From Anastrepha obliqua (Eukaryota; Arthropoda; Insecta; Diptera; Tephritidae), in the NCBI RefSeq assembly GCF_027943255.1, contig NC_072893.1, forward strand, positions 82,839,784 to 82,903,783: a stretch of DNA of 64,000 bases, given 5' to 3'. Below, in pieces: positions 21,670 to 34,129 of this stretch. The notes below the pieces were generated by a model. The model was not told the DNA's origin. It saw only the letters and a program-made list of their open reading frames with translations, and ran no database searches. The stretch's first letter is position 1. Every line of letters begins with the position of its first letter. The translations under genes were made by a program, and so were the position numbers.

Positions 21670-23255
21670 TGCAATTAAAGTAAAGCGAGCTGTGCTGCGA
21701 TTAATTTGTGACTGTTATTTGTCAATTCTGTGACCGATCGCAGAGAGTTTATTGCGAGAGATTTATTTGGATTTTAGCGTAACGAAATTCGTAACAATAT
21801 GCTAAGATTTAGATATTAATATCTAAAAAGTTGTTGGGCTTTTCTGCAATATCTATTAAATTTTTCACTACTTCAGTTTATCTACTAATTAAGTTCAAAC
21901 TACATATTTCGCCCAACATTCCAGAAATTCTTGTCGTTTAACCAAAATGACCGCAACAGCTGCCTCCGATTAATATCTGCAACATAACTGCAGTGTAAGG
22001 ATATACTAAGCAACGGGGCACATCAGGACATAATAGAGGCAGCTGCCCTAACCGCAGCCACATCTATAGAACGACAAAACAAAAAAAGTCAAAATTGTTA
22101 AATAGAAAAACAATAATAACTTCAACAATAGTATCTATTTACTGCAGTTGAATGTCCTTTTTACAACACAAACTACTTTCGGAGTGAACTGAAATTGCTT
22201 TTTAAAAGTTTCTACTGTGTTGCACAGCTGTGCTGCTCCAACGAAGGGCAATGTAGAACGCACGAATCGGCTGCTAAAACGACTGTTTTGTACTTTTCGA
22301 ATTCCACTTTAAGTCACTAAAAAGAAAACAAAAAACCACATTTTCCTAAAAACAAATGGAAAACATACACTTTTCCACTTGCTGCCCATTTTGCTTTGCA
22401 CAAACTTTCATTGTTGCTCATCTACTTTGTTGCATTTGCTCTGCTGCATGCCGGTCTAAAGAAAAAAGCAGCTAAAAATAGAAATGGAAAATCTCTATGT
22501 TATTCTTGCATAAAATTTGTTTGTACGTTACAAAACATCTGCGAAATGAGTTTTTGAGCACAAGGACATCAAGGACACACTGGCACTGAAATTGAAATGC
22601 AAATATATTTGTTTTGTTAGCTGTTGGCTCTGCTTCGCTGCATTTCGTTCAATTCTCCTACTGCCATTCGGCATTGCTATACTTGTATCTATGCATGTGT
22701 GTGTGTGTGTTAATATTTTACCTGTGTATATGTAAACATGCATATATCCATATATATGGAATAGGAAAGCTCTCAAGTGCACTCTCCGAGTCTAATGTAC
22801 CGAAAGAGACAAAAAATATTGCACTCCCTCCGCTTCCACCGAATGCCACTTCTATTGTGCCTTATTAGTGTGCTGAGAAGGAATGGGGAAATGCCGAATT
22901 GTTTAAGAAATTTGTTTCATAGTGCAAAAAATTCGAAAAAGTCCAAATGCTTTTTGGCCTACTAAGGAGTTAAAATAACTAAAGCATCAAAAGTTGCAAT
23001 AAGTTCACCAATTCAAAAGAAAAATAAATAAATTACATATATAAAAAATTAATCGGGAATATCTAAGCACTTTTAATCAAAATTTGTTTTACCCCGTCCA
23101 TAGTCGATTTACCGTCCACTTTTACTACTACTGTCGATTTCAAATTTAAAGGAACCAAAAGATGGAGCTAAGCTAATTTTAAGTAGTTAGCAAATTGTTG
23201 AAATGAAATAAAATTATTATTTTTATATACGATAGCTACGATTGCATATTCTGAT
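21670..23255. other. No gene recognised
   Basis: AT-rich with a (GT)n patch at 22,695-22,712. No conserved frames or repeats recognised. Confidence 0.45.
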
Positions 23256-23259
23256 CCTT

Positions 23260-23855
23260 CACTTTACCCAATAGCGCTCTACTATCGCAATGGTAAACCT
23301 TTGGATGTATAGGGCAGTCCACAAAGCGATTTCGCCTATCTTTGCAGTAGCGCATCCTGTTAATCCGGGTTTTCTAGTCCTTGGTGACGGTTTCATGCCC
23401 TACCTTACGAAAAGCACGTTACTCCAAAATGGCCTATTGACATCACCAAGACGGCTGATAACACGTTTACCGAATTTGGCACTCAAACGACCGGATGCGG
23501 CATGGGTTGTATGGCATGGCGCAACAACCTATTAAAACTAAAGATCGTTCAAGTCTATGTCTTCAATTTCCGGCCATAAAAAATCGTTCATCATGCCTCT
23601 GTATAGCTCAGTGTTGACGGAAATGAGACAATGATGCCACAACCCCAAAATCTACACTAGGTTGTCACCATTTGATAATGTATTGGCTTCTCACATGCGG
23701 CTTCTCCGATCTCCAGATGTGGCAATTTTATTGCTAAAATGAGAATGATGATTTTTTGGTCAAAAATATTGCTCATTTCGAGCTGCTCTAAGGCGCAATC
23801 GGAGAAACAATTGGAGCTTTTAAGCATGACCTGGTGCGCGAATGTTGGCATTGAT
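23260..23855 (-). pseudogene. D,D41D (rosa-type) mariner transposase fragment
   Basis: Reverse strand, across frames: ALEQLEMSNIFDQKII, EKPIHYQMVTT, FWGCGII, then MMNDFLWPEIEDIDLNDL, AKFGKRVISRLGDVN. The order matches D,D41D transposases from just before the first catalytic Asp through the block after the second. The region of the second Asp is scrambled and the third is not recognisable. Multiple stops. Confidence 0.8.
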
Positions 23856-23996
23856 GACGGGTCGATTTTCTAGATCGGACCCTCTTGGCTAAGGCCGCTA
23901 TCTACTCGCCAGTGTGCACCGCACGTCAGCAGTAACCGTAAGACTTTTGCACAAACTTATTTTCAATAAATGTGTAGGGAAACCAGCCTCGGAAAT

Positions 23997-24910
23997 ACAG
24001 GGTTTGATTGAAAAGTAATGAGCATTCCGGCCAAGCGATCAACCGAATCGGCTGGTGGGGGAAAATGATAGGTGGGCCTTCCCCTTCCACTAGAAACCGG
24101 TCCCAGTTCGCTGGCAACAGCGCTGCAGTCAACATCGCTCCGCGCGTGAAAGCTGTTTTAAAAGTGTGTTAGGATTTTGCAGTGGCGAAAATGCAGCGAT
24201 CGTTGGAGCAACGTTACTCGATCAAATTTTGCGTAAAACTAAACAAAACGAGACTTACGGGGACCAATCTCTGTCCAGTGCCCAGGTAAACGGTTGCACA
24301 AGTCGTTCAAGGAAGGCAGGGAGAACGTCGAAGACGAACAGCGATCTGGAAGGCCTTTGACGACGCAAACAGACGAAGATGTGAACCGGGTTCGTGAATT
24401 TTTGAACATTGACCGTCGTGTTAGTCTACGTGAGATCAGTGAAGAGTTAAATTTAACTTATTACAATGTGCGAGAAATCGTGACCGGAAAACTTTAAATG
24501 CGCAAAGTGTGTGCCAAATTGGTTCCAAAGGTTTTGACTGATGAAAAAGAGCAATTGCGTGTGGAAAAGAGTCGTGAAGTATTGGAAAGTGACGAACAGG
24601 ATAATACTTTAGACAATTGTATCACAGGAGATGAAAGCTGGTGCTTTGAGTACGATTCTGAGAGCAAGAGGGAGAGTGCGGGGTGGCACACGAGCCAGTC
24701 GACACGACCCAAGAAGGCGCGCATGTCGAAATCCAAGGTCAAAACCATGCTGATCATCTTTTTCGACTCTTGAGGCATCGTCCACAAGGAGTTTGTACCT
24801 CCAGGAAGCACTGTAAACACAGCATTTTACAAAGAAGTGCTCCTTCGACTGAAAAACCGCGTCGCCCGAGTTCAGCCTGACCTGACCGTCCACAACAAAT
24901 TTTTCCAAGA
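23997..24910 (+). pseudogene. Mariner (D,D34D) transposase, 3'-truncated
   Basis: A 5' terminal repeat ACAGGGTTTGATTGAAAAGT at 23,998 is followed by an ATG at 24,191 (MQRSLEQRYSIKFCVKLN). Then, across frames: LSSAQV, HKSFKEGRENVEDEQRSGRP, VSLREISEELNLTYYNVREI, stop at 24,495, MRKVCAKLVPKVLTDEKEQ, CITGDESWCFEYD (first catalytic Asp), KSKVKTMLIIFFDS, stop (24,771), GIVHKEFVPPGSTVN and RVARVQPDL. Sequence ends before HDN, so the second and third aspartates and the 3' terminal repeat are missing. At least two stops and two frame changes. Confidence 0.9.
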
Positions 24911-24959
24911 GACAAACTATTAGCGTGAAAAGATCACAAGTATTGATATTAAAGTAGGC

Positions 24960-25425
24960 AATTTTCTAACCATCAGAGTTGCTGAGCAAAGGCGAAACAA
25001 AATGTAATAAGGGCTTTAAATTTCGTCATCGTTTCGTTTGCTATTACCAATTCTGTCAAAGACTAAACGTTGAAGTTGTGGCCACAGTTAATTTGCGTGA
25101 TTTGTTGGTGCCAGTTCATTTCATATGGAAATACATTCGTGTTTACGTTGAATGTTCAGAGAGGGCTGGAGAATTCAAAGCAATCGCTCACACATACGTA
25201 TGCACTTTAGGGGGCATCCCTCTCCATATAAAAAAATCAGTACCGGTATCTCAAAGGCATCATAAAATTTATTACATTTTAAGACATTCACCGCAATATT
25301 TCGGAAAAATATTGTGATTTACGTGAGCTGATCCAATTTGAAATTCCCTCCAAAAATGTCATTATTTTGATTCCTCTGTTAAAATTGTATTTCTATGAAT
25401 AACTTTAGTAATGATGGCTTCCAAT
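24960..25425. other. No gene recognised
   Basis: An open stretch of 112 codons on the forward strand has no recognised family. Sequence 25,207-25,260 (GGGGGCATCCCTCTCC) does not match the terminal repeat of the D41D element that follows. Confidence 0.4.
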
Positions 25426-25429
25426 GCCT

Positions 25430-26040
25430 CAATCGAAGCTGGTTAACCCACAAAGCATTTAGATAATTTATATACTCCCACAAATAAAAGTCGAAACTGA
25501 TCCAATACGTGAGATAAATTGCTCACCGAAACGACGAAGCAGTAAACCCATTGTTTCATGGGCTATATGGGAAGTATCGCCGCCTTGTGGGAACCAAATG
25601 TTGCGGAGATTATGAGCTTCAATTTCCGGCATCAAAAAGTCGTTTATCATGGCGCGATAGCGTTCGCCATTCACTGTTATATTGGCGCTAGCCTCGTCTT
25701 TGAAGAAATGTGGGCCGATGATTCCTGCAGCCTGTTTTTAATGGATGTAATGGCTGCTATTGAATGGCTTCCCGTTGCTCTTCCGCAAGACAATTTTTTT
25801 TATTGACGTAGCCATGAAGCCGAAAATGAGTCTCATCGCTATATACCAAAAGTTGACCCGAGCGCGCCATGGACACTTTTCACAGGGTGTTCATTTTCGT
25901 AATACAGTTCTACGATTTGTTAACGTTGTTGAGGCGTAAGTCTTTCCATGATAAAATGTCAATTAATAAAGAACAGAATTATACATGATTTGTCAAAAAA
26001 ATCCTACTGGAAGAAGTATCTCCAATCTGATCACCCTATA
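25430..26040 (-). pseudogene. D,D41D mariner with 5' terminus, internally deleted
   Basis: Reverse strand. A 5' terminal repeat reads TATAGGGTGATCAGATTGGA from 26,040, then MERLTPQQR-QIVELYYENE (start near 25,948), an internal deletion, NGERYRAMINDFLMPEIEAH, FPQGGDTSHIAHETM, and PASIEALEAIITKVI near 25,425. The second Asp (expected QQDG) is lost and the third cannot be seen. Its C-terminal words (PASIEALEA) match the forward copy at 40,025, so the two are one subfamily. Confidence 0.85.
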
Positions 26041-26179
26041 GAACGTGGCAATGCATAGGGCGAAATTTCAAAAATAAATTTGCGAAAATTCACAGAAAAA
26101 AGTTCCGTTATTTTTGCTGTTGTTCGTATGCATTGCCTACTCATAAATTATAATCAGTTTTTTGGCAAATTTCGCATGT

Positions 26180-27010
26180 TAACAATGGAGTGGTTAGCTA
26201 AGGAAAGTCGCATTGTAGTGATTGCATTACAAAAGTGTGGTAAAAGTGCAAGTGAGATTTATAAATTGCTGAAAAAACATTATATTTCGAGAATGTTTGT
26301 TTATCGCACGATCAATCGTCTGAAAAAAATCTAGAAAGAATTCGCAGAAATCCTCTTAGAAAGCAGAAAATCATGTGCAGGGAAATGAATGTATCGACTA
26401 CATCGATGTTAAGACTAATTAGAGATGATCTCCACACGAAAGCCTTCCGGTGCGCAACTGGTCTTCTTTGACAATGCGCTTGAAGAAAATTAGAACCAAC
26501 AGATGCAAGTAGCTTCTTCGGTGGCACCCGGTCAACGGCCATGAAAATATTCGTTTCACAGATGAGAAAATGTTCACTGTTGAAGAAGCAAATACTCGTA
26601 ATAAGCAAAACGACAAAATCTGTGCTAAAATTTCTAAAGACGCAAAAAATGTTGTTCAAGAGTTCAGCGTCCATCCAGCCTCCCTAATGGTTTAGATGCT
26701 TTAGAAGGCGTGGTGAAGCAGTTGAGTCGTACTTTCTTCAATGAAGAGCGTTGGATCGTCCAGTAAGTTTCCGCTCCAGCCCATAAGGCAAAAACTACCC
26801 CACAGCGAATAATAGCAGATTAACTGAAAAAGAATATTCGTGGGTTTATAGCCGTAGAAGATTTGCCGTCTGGAAGTCCAGATCTGACCATTGAATTACA
26901 GTTTGTAGTCAGAATTGGAGAACATGGCCTGTGGGAGATATCACAAAAATATGGCGAGTCTTAGACAATCTTTAGTTCTAGCAGCGACGTCAACATTCAT
27001 GGAATGTGCA
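26180..27010 (+). pseudogene. Tc1/mariner-superfamily transposase, heavily frameshifted
   Basis: Forward strand: MEWLAKESRIVVIALQKCGK (HTH), VYRTINRL, FTDEKMFTVEEANT (first Asp) near 26,558, FSVHPASLMV, LEGVVKQLSRTFFNEERWIV (26,700-26,760), APAHKAKTT (second Asp region, expected QQDSAPAH) and IAVEDLPSGSPDLTIE (third Asp expected at NPLD). The gene has the SGSPDLNP-type tail of the D37-type relatives of mariner rather than the SPDLAPCD of true mariners, and contains many stops and frameshifts. Confidence 0.8.
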
Positions 27011-28500
27011 ATTTCATAGCTCAATAAATTACAGTATAGGATGAAGGTTTGAAGTGCCTAAAATCGCGTTTATTAAAAACAAAAAAATGTCTTGGGGGAT
27101 TTGTGCATTTTCTTCCATATAAAACATATACTTTATGTGGAGGAAAAGCTGAACGCGATTTTTCAGGGTTGCGCCAGGTTTTTTTCTACTGGATGTGCAT
27201 ATACATACTTGATTGGTTTTGACGTCCCCGGTACCAAGTTTAAAAAAATTGGCTCGAATCAGTTCAGAAATAGTTATTTTATCGTTTGAATAAAATCATA
27301 TATATTTCTATACTCTTATTAATATGATTATCTCTATAAGTTTTCAACTTTGAAACATTTCTCGCATCTCTTGACCAGTGTAAAGCCAATATTGTATATT
27401 CGAAGAAAACCGAAAGACTGCCACAGGCATTAGTATGCAATTGCTGTTCCTTACGTGAAAGGTTTTCTACTTCGATTCAATAGTTCTAAACACTATTCCT
27501 TTCCTCTAAGTAAAAGCAGCACTTACGTAACATAGCTCACATACATACAAATTCACTTATACCTGCTTTTTTTTCTAGAAACTAGATATTTATTCGCAAG
27601 GACACCTAATCCACCAAGCAATTCGATGCAATGCACTCAGCAATGTCCTTGTGCACTTTTATGGATATATTGGCAAGCTCTATAATACTAAATACTTTGT
27701 AGTAGATTTCAAAGACACAAGTGTACCGAGCTGTGATAGTTGTGGTAAGGAGACACAATATTTATTTTCTACTACCACGTACATAAATACATACATACTT
27801 CACATATGGATTCCTGGTTCCTCCTTGCGCGCCTTTGCTTAGTTTTGTGTGCTGGCCTTAAGTGTCCCGCCAGAGTTTTGATGCTAAGAACATTCCACTA
27901 TGCTTGTGCTTTTCCAGCAACAATGTTGTATTGCTTGATATAGATATTGTTGTATACCATTTCCTTGTAGCGCAAGCAACTCTTCAGACTAACTCAGCTT
28001 CTTTTGCTTGTGACAATTTTGCTTGCATTCTTTAAGCGATTTGCTTGTATGATACTTTCTCAGACATATTTGACAAAAATAATACCAAAGCTAATATTTG
28101 AAAATTTATATTTATTGACTTTTACATAAATGCACATACACACACATATACATACTTAGTTATATGACTGGTATTTTGTTAAGTTTTTATTTCCATGACT
28201 TATTGCTTACTCTTCTGTTATGCTTTCGAAATAAAACCCTTTTTGGCAAAAAAAATGTAACCGAATTGAAATGTTTCCGTTGTTTTGCTGGACAATAATT
28301 TTTGCATATTTTTAATATAGTCATAATATAGTCATAATTTGACCAGCCAGCTTAAATCTGCCGGCGAACATTTTTTAACCAAGTAGAAAAATATAATACA
28401 ATACATTTTTCTGAAGGTTTTCGACACAGAACAGCCCCAACATGCCAAATTTTCAAGATATTCCGGCTTCAAATTATTTCTGATTATATTTGAGGCTATA
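27011..28500. other. No gene recognised
   Basis: AT-rich; a (CA)n/(TACA)n tract at 28,130-28,160. Nothing supports a gene. Confidence 0.45.
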
Positions 28501-28505
28501 TTGCA

Positions 28506-28900
28506 TCATATATTTTGTTTTTCATGTCTTAGTACGAGTAGTATCTGAAAGTAAGGTGGAAGAAGGGGATCGAGTATTATTACGAACGAGGACTGAGTTA
28601 ATCGCTTCATGCTGGTGATGAAGCTCATCACATTTTCAATATCAAGGCCTGCTATAGCAAAGACATGAGAACCAAGATGCCCAAATCTTAGCCCCGCGAG
28701 AGCACGACAGCTAAGGAGAAGGTGCTGTGTTGGTTCCATCCATTCCTCTATACGGTGGGCGCAAAAAGGACTCGAAGTACTTCCAAGTCACACAGTCCTG
28801 TAAGGACACCCACGAAATTCGAGAGCTGAAATTTTTTTCACCTCAGAAGATCTCTCGAATGCCTCCGAACCACACGTTCTTCAAATACAAATTCTTAAAA
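28506..28900 (-). pseudogene. LINE C-terminal fragment, copy 1 of a pair
   Basis: Reverse strand: CGSEAFERSSEVKKISALEF, FCAHRIEEWMEPTQHLLLSC, RALAGLRFGHLGSHVF, DIENVMSFITSMKRL. HLLLSC-ALAGLR is the C-terminal His/Cys zone of a LINE ORF2. The copy at 32,215-32,590 has the same words in the same orientation. Confidence 0.8.
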
Positions 28901-28949
28901 ACAGGCTCGCTTATGTTACGGTCACCATGTAGAACTTTCTTGTGACTTA

Positions 28950-30765
28950 GTGTTGGCAATACCGCTTATTTTAGCAGGTGATTTGATAGCCTTCAACTGT
29001 AGGAAAACTTTAATTATTCATTATATAAATAAAAGGAGAACTTAAGGCAAAAAACACAATCCTGGGGAGGGCGCATAGCCTATGTTTAAATAGTACTCAT
29101 GGCTTTTCAGAAACTGATCATATAATTTTCTATACACACTTAATTTTTCACATATCTGTAGTATACTTTTTATTAATTTAAACAATTAATTTTTTTAATT
29201 TTGTAGGAGGACACCTCCATTCAAACTCAAGTTTTTTAAAGTGAAACTTCTTAGGCTTCGATGGACGAGCGAGAATGGAGAGTAAAATTTCAAGACCATG
29301 CATCGTTTTAGGCATTTGCGCTCTGCGAGAGAGGAAAAAGATATAACGTTGAGGAGAAGGAGAGAGAGAGCTATACTTTATATATATCTTAGGTACACTT
29401 TAGCCTATTTTGCCTGAGTTTTTCCTTGCGGTTACAAATTTCTGGTGAGAAATAACACAGCCTACGTTTTGGCGCTTTTTTGTTGGTGCAAACTTGTAGG
29501 AAATATATTTTTGGTGCCTACTTTTTGGCGTTAGATTTCCTTGATGCATACTGTTTCCGACGTTTTTTGGTCAAAATTTTTTTGACGATTTGTTTGGTGC
29601 CTACTTTTTGGCGCTTATTTCCGTTTCCTGGCTAGTGCTTGTGCGTACTATAAAGAGCTATCCATTCCGGCGTCGGATTTATTGGTATTGCCTTGCGGTA
29701 ATTTGTGCCATGGCTGTGGTCCTGGAATCACTGCGTTTATGCGGGTGATAAACGCTCGGAGTAGCGTGCTTTGTTGCCACGGTTTGTATCCGGCGTTTAC
29801 CTGCACCGGTTGACCTTTCTCCGTTTTTCGTAAATTTTGGCTATTTGTATTCTCTGTCTTCTTTCTCTCTCTTCCTCTCTCTCATTCTCTATCGGGTCTC
29901 TCCCTCTTTCGTTGCCTGCCTTGAAAGTTTCACTTCTGTTATCTGTACTACGCTACACGCACTTTTTTTCAAATGAGTTTCCACTTTCGCAAGTCTTACT
30001 GATTTCATAAACAAGTCCATTTGAGACAAAATGGTAAAATTTCCCATATTTCTTTGGGAGTGAATTATTTTCACAAAACTTGCAAATAATTTTTTAGTGC
30101 TGCAGCTCTACCTGCTCTTTCAGCTCTATACTGAGTGGTAGCTGGAATAATAGCCGTATTCATCTCTTAATTTGCTTCGTTGGTGTTTTTTTATTTCACG
30201 TGCAATTAAAGCTAAAAGTGAGCAATTTATTCCGCACATTCCGTTCTTTATAAAACAGAAAATATCAAATGATGTTACCTAACCCTAAATACCTAAGGCC
30301 AAAGTCGCATCAGATTCGAATTAAGCTCGTGAAAGACCTTCGAAAAATTATAGTGTAGTTTGTAATCGTCTTGACAAGACCCCTCCCTGAAGCAACCTGG
30401 TCTATTGATGGCAATTCCGTGGTTTCCGTTGAAGCTGAATTGAGAACTTAACTAGCGACTTCCTATTGGACAATAGTTCCTGTCTCACTAAGCAATCCAC
30501 CTGTTCATTTTCGTCATCACCTTTATACCTGAGTAGAGTATCCAGACAATGTTCGGTGTCTAAGATGTCTAAGTTTTACTTTTTTCCCTTATTGGTGAAT
30601 GAGAAAATCAGAGATCTACTCAAGCTCACAAAACGGCAATGCACTGACTTACATCCCATTCGGAATTAATGCCCTTCCTGCAAGGTTACATAACCTACTG
30701 AGGGCTGGCAAAAAAGCCAGAGGCATCATTGCCGAGTAGGGATCGGTTATTTCTATATCAAACTG
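28950..30765. other. No gene recognised; GAGA-rich tracts
   Basis: GA-rich around 29,330-29,370 and CT-rich at 29,858-29,905. Diverged tandem words are listed separately. The reverse strand of 30,400-30,660 has short open stretches without recognised motifs. Confidence 0.45.
29455..29640 (+). repeat. Diverged short tandem repeat
   Basis: The phrase TTGGTGCCTACTTTTTGGCG occurs at about 29,509 and 29,597, with degraded versions at 29,475 (TTTTGGCGCTTTTTTGTTGG) and between them (TTTTTTGGTCAAAA). Period about 88 bp. Confidence 0.65.
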
Positions 30766-30769
30766 ATAA

Positions 30770-31016
30770 TATTGGGTGTTTGGCAGAACTCCTCCTCTTA
30801 TTGGTGGAGTGCGTCTTGATGTTGTTCCACAAATGGATGGACGAGGAGCTTTTTCATAGCAGAAATGCACTCGGAGGTTTGCCATTGCCTGCCGAAGGGC
30901 AACCGCTATTAGAAACAACTTTTTGTTCATTGTAGTGTTTCACCGAGATTCAAACGTACGTTCTCTCTGAATTCCGAATGGTATTCACGCACCAACCCAT
31001 TCGTTTACGGCAGCCA
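30770..31016 (-). mobile_element. tRNA-headed SINE, copy 2 (internally deleted)
   Basis: Reverse-strand copy: head GAATGGGTTGGTGCGTGAAT near 31,000, B-box TTTGAATCTCGGTGAAACAC, body CCTCCGAGTGCATTTCTGC and TTGTGGAACAACATCAAGAC. About 50 bp of the body (the GTCGGCTTGAAACTG region) and the CGCGCCAATTATATA 3' end are missing. Confidence 0.85.
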
Positions 31017-31019
31017 CAA

Positions 31020-32210
31020 ATAACACGGATAATACCTGTACTATATAAATAAAAATGAAGTTGAGTTTATAACCTTCACTTTTCTAAGCCAGTTAGAGAG
31101 AAATGCAAAAAAAAAAAAATAATAACAAATATTTTTCTGGCATTTTTAGGACGTTATGCCATTGGCATCTGGTTTAGTTTATGACGAATTCCAAAACGGA
31201 ACATCAATTACAATCTTTTTTCTATGAAACTATATTAGTTGACATAAAAATTACTTAAGTTCTTTGGGCTTCTCGCAATAAGTGGGAAAATATTATATGT
31301 GTATTTCAAATTATTCGAAGTAATCGTATCATAAAAAGTAAATAAAAAGTCTTATTCCCGACAAGATTTGTTGAGAATATACAATTAGAGCCCGTAAAGT
31401 TTCGTTAAGGAAGACTTAATTTTTAAACTACACTGTATTGCTAATTTTTACGATTGTTTCTAATTGAGTGTTTACGTGGTTTGTTTATTGGTTATTAATT
31501 TTTCTGAACTAAGAAAATGTCTCAACTTATTAAAGTGAGCAAATAAATTATTAAACATATTTATTCATTTTTTAATTTACTTGTAATTATTATATTTATT
31601 TCATTCCCATGCGCACTGATGCCAACTTTGTTCAAATAAACACTAACTCACTTTATTTGCAGAGCGACGGCAGAGATTGAATAAGGCGGGTAACAGTGGA
31701 AATGAGACTACGATATTTGAGTAACAGCGGATTGGGAGCAACCAACAAAAGCGAGCATATCCAAATCACGATGAATCCCGCCCTATCATTCAACGAGAGT
31801 AGGCTCTCACTGGAAAGACAGGGACTATATAATTCTATATTGACGTTCTAGCGCGGACTCCATTTTCGTGCGTAACCCTAACTCGTTGGCCCATTCTTAG
31901 TTTATTGAAAAAAAAAAAAACAATTTTGTGAAAACAGATACTTACCCAAATATACGTCAAATATCAAGGGAATTCACCAAACTGGAGTCTTTACATCGGG
32001 CGATGCTTGAGAACTATCGATATAGATAACTATTTTCGAAACTTACTTTAAAAAAAGAAATATATTCTCCAGGTACATGAGCGCAGTGTTGAAAAAGACG
32101 ACGAAATGTCGATTCTTCGTCGTTCCAAATACGTCCTTTCTGCTATCATTGCAGAGAAAATAAGACGGAGAGAACTAATAGGTCAGAAGGACAGAAGGGG
32201 AGATTTGTGG
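31020..32210. other. No gene recognised
   Basis: AT-rich with A-runs at 31,108-31,120 and 31,909-31,921. A GC-richer patch at 31,665-31,890 has no recognised match. Confidence 0.45.
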
Positions 32211-32214
32211 GTGG

Positions 32215-32590
32215 TGTTAAATGCTTCATTTTCCTGATGAAGTTTAGGAGGTGGTCAATATCAATGCCTGTTTATATCAGCAAGTGTAGCATAGAGATGA
32301 GAGTCAAGATACTTAAATCTTAGCCCCGCGGGAACAGGATAGCTAAAGAGAAGGCGCAGAGAAGATTCCAACTCATCCACTACACAGCTGACACAAAAAA
32401 GACTCGAAGTAATACCGAGAATGATACTCTAAGAATGCACATCTTGCGGACAGTATCGAGTAAGGACACCTACGAAACTCGAGAGCTGAGATTTTGTTAA
32501 CCTTAGAAGATCGCTCGAGCGCCTCCGATCCACATGTGATCAGAATGATTTCGCGAGCGGATCCCAATACTCTTATTTCACGGAACACTA
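32215..32590 (-). pseudogene. LINE C-terminal fragment, copy 2 of a pair
   Basis: Reverse strand: CGSEALERSSKVNKISALEF, RRCPYSIL, ESFLCQLCSG, then frame loss. Aligns word for word with the fragment at 28,506-28,900 and adds the CQLC half of the Cys motif. More decayed. Confidence 0.78.
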
Positions 32591-32599
32591 CCCCACAGG

Positions 32600-33320
32600 T
32601 CCCCTATCTAGCCAGCTCATTCGCCATACTAGAAGCGCTTCAAGTAAAATTGCCAATTAGCCTCATTTCATATACTCGTATTTAAGTATTGATCTATTCA
32701 TTTTTGCCAGTTGTGACGTCAAACAAGCAAAGCCAGCCTGCATTGGGTCCGCACCTTTACTTTTGCTTGTCTTTCTCAAATCTTAAGTAGCAGCCCTCCT
32801 TTATAACAAATTGAAACAAAAAAAAAACAGCAACAAATTTCAAATGCAAATAAAAAGCCAAAAGACACGGGAACTCGTTTTTTCAAAAAAGTTAATGTTC
32901 CACAAATTGCGGCACTTTGCTTTGACGAAAATAATGTAATTAGATAACAAAACTGTATACTCCCCTTGAAAGAAACAAAAATAAAAAATTGTTAAGAAAT
33001 AACTGCAAAACGGAAACAGAAAAAAGCATTAGTGAACGATTGACCTGCAGGAAATATCTAATGCACTAGTAAACAAACAGTTATAAAAATTATGTAATGG
33101 GAAATTTTGGCAAAATTGTTATTGAAGAAATAAAATTGTATTCTTCCAACTTATAGTAACTTTTAATGGCTGTTAGTCTTATTCGCAATAAAATTTTGTT
33201 GTGTTGGTGTTCTGAGCTGTTAAACCAACTCAAAACTGTGAAGCTGCGCATGGAGTCGATTTATTGCAAACTTGCGAATAAAAAGAAATTACTTTTCGAA
33301 TTCCACCTAAAATATTGTCT
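32600..33320. other. No gene recognised
   Basis: AT-rich, ordinary intergenic appearance. It includes the 5' flank of the LINE insertion at 33,341. Confidence 0.45.
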
Positions 33321-33340
33321 ATGCAGTATCGTTTACGCAG

Positions 33341-34129
33341 TGTTTTCGAAGCAAAAGTAGCCGCAATTAAGGAAGCTGTGAATTGGCTGCTCGCTTTTGT
33401 AATTACAGTAAAGGTGGTAAATATCGACTCCGACAGCCAAGCGGCAATTAGGGCCTTGGGCTCGCTGTTTGTGCGTTCGAAATTAGTCGGAGAATGGCTG
33501 ACTTTCCTCTCGATTGCATCGGAATACTTCGAGCCTAATGGGTTCCCGGTCACAGCGGCATATAGGGAAACTGCTGGGACAATGAGTTGGCCAGACAATG
33601 GACCCTGGAGACGGCTTCATAGCAACATGAAAGAATTGGAGTACCCTAACCTGTGGTCTGCTACTGGAAAGATGGGCCTCGCTTCAACTCCGCCAGCGCT
33701 GGGCTAATGTGCAAACGTGCAAAGTCGCGAGATCCTTCTGACCGCCTGTAGATCGGGGGCGCTCGAGAGAACGACTAAGGATAGCAAAGCCAAAGCTATC
33801 GAATTTAATAGGTATCCTCACCAGACACTGACCCTGCTCTCGTTGGGCTAAGGTTTAAACATATGGGCTCCCACTTTTTCGCTGCATCAGCGGATAGTGC
33901 GGGTTTAAATATCACACAACTGGTGAAATTTATAAGCAGCTTGAAGCGGTTAACACAAACATAAGTCGCTACTGTTGGTCATAATCCTCAAATCCAAGCC
34001 CTGGATTTTGTCTGTTTCCTCCCCCTCTCCTGTTCCACTCCCCTCCCCCTGCATGATATCAGGAAACAAATTTAAAATGTTTGTCCAACTGGGCCCCTCG
34101 CAATGGGAGCCATTTAACCTAACCTAACC
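33341..34129 (+). mobile_element. 5'-truncated RNase H-type LINE with 14-bp target duplication and (TAACC)n tail
   Basis: The 14-mer TATCGTTTACGCAG occurs at 33,327-33,340 and again at 34,130-34,143, bracketing the element. Coding begins in the RNase H domain: VFEAKVAAIKEAVNWLLAFV, IDSDSQAAIRALGSLFVRSK (Asp in DSDSQ; normally FSDSQ), then after frame change LLLERWASLQLRQRW, ANVQTCKVARSFWPPVDRGR, ELLRIAKAKAIEFNRY. A non-coding 3' end closes with ATTTAACCTAACCTAACC. Retroposition with 5' truncation is clear, and the perfect duplication suggests a fairly young insertion. The tail is a pentamer repeat, not poly(A). Confidence 0.92.
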
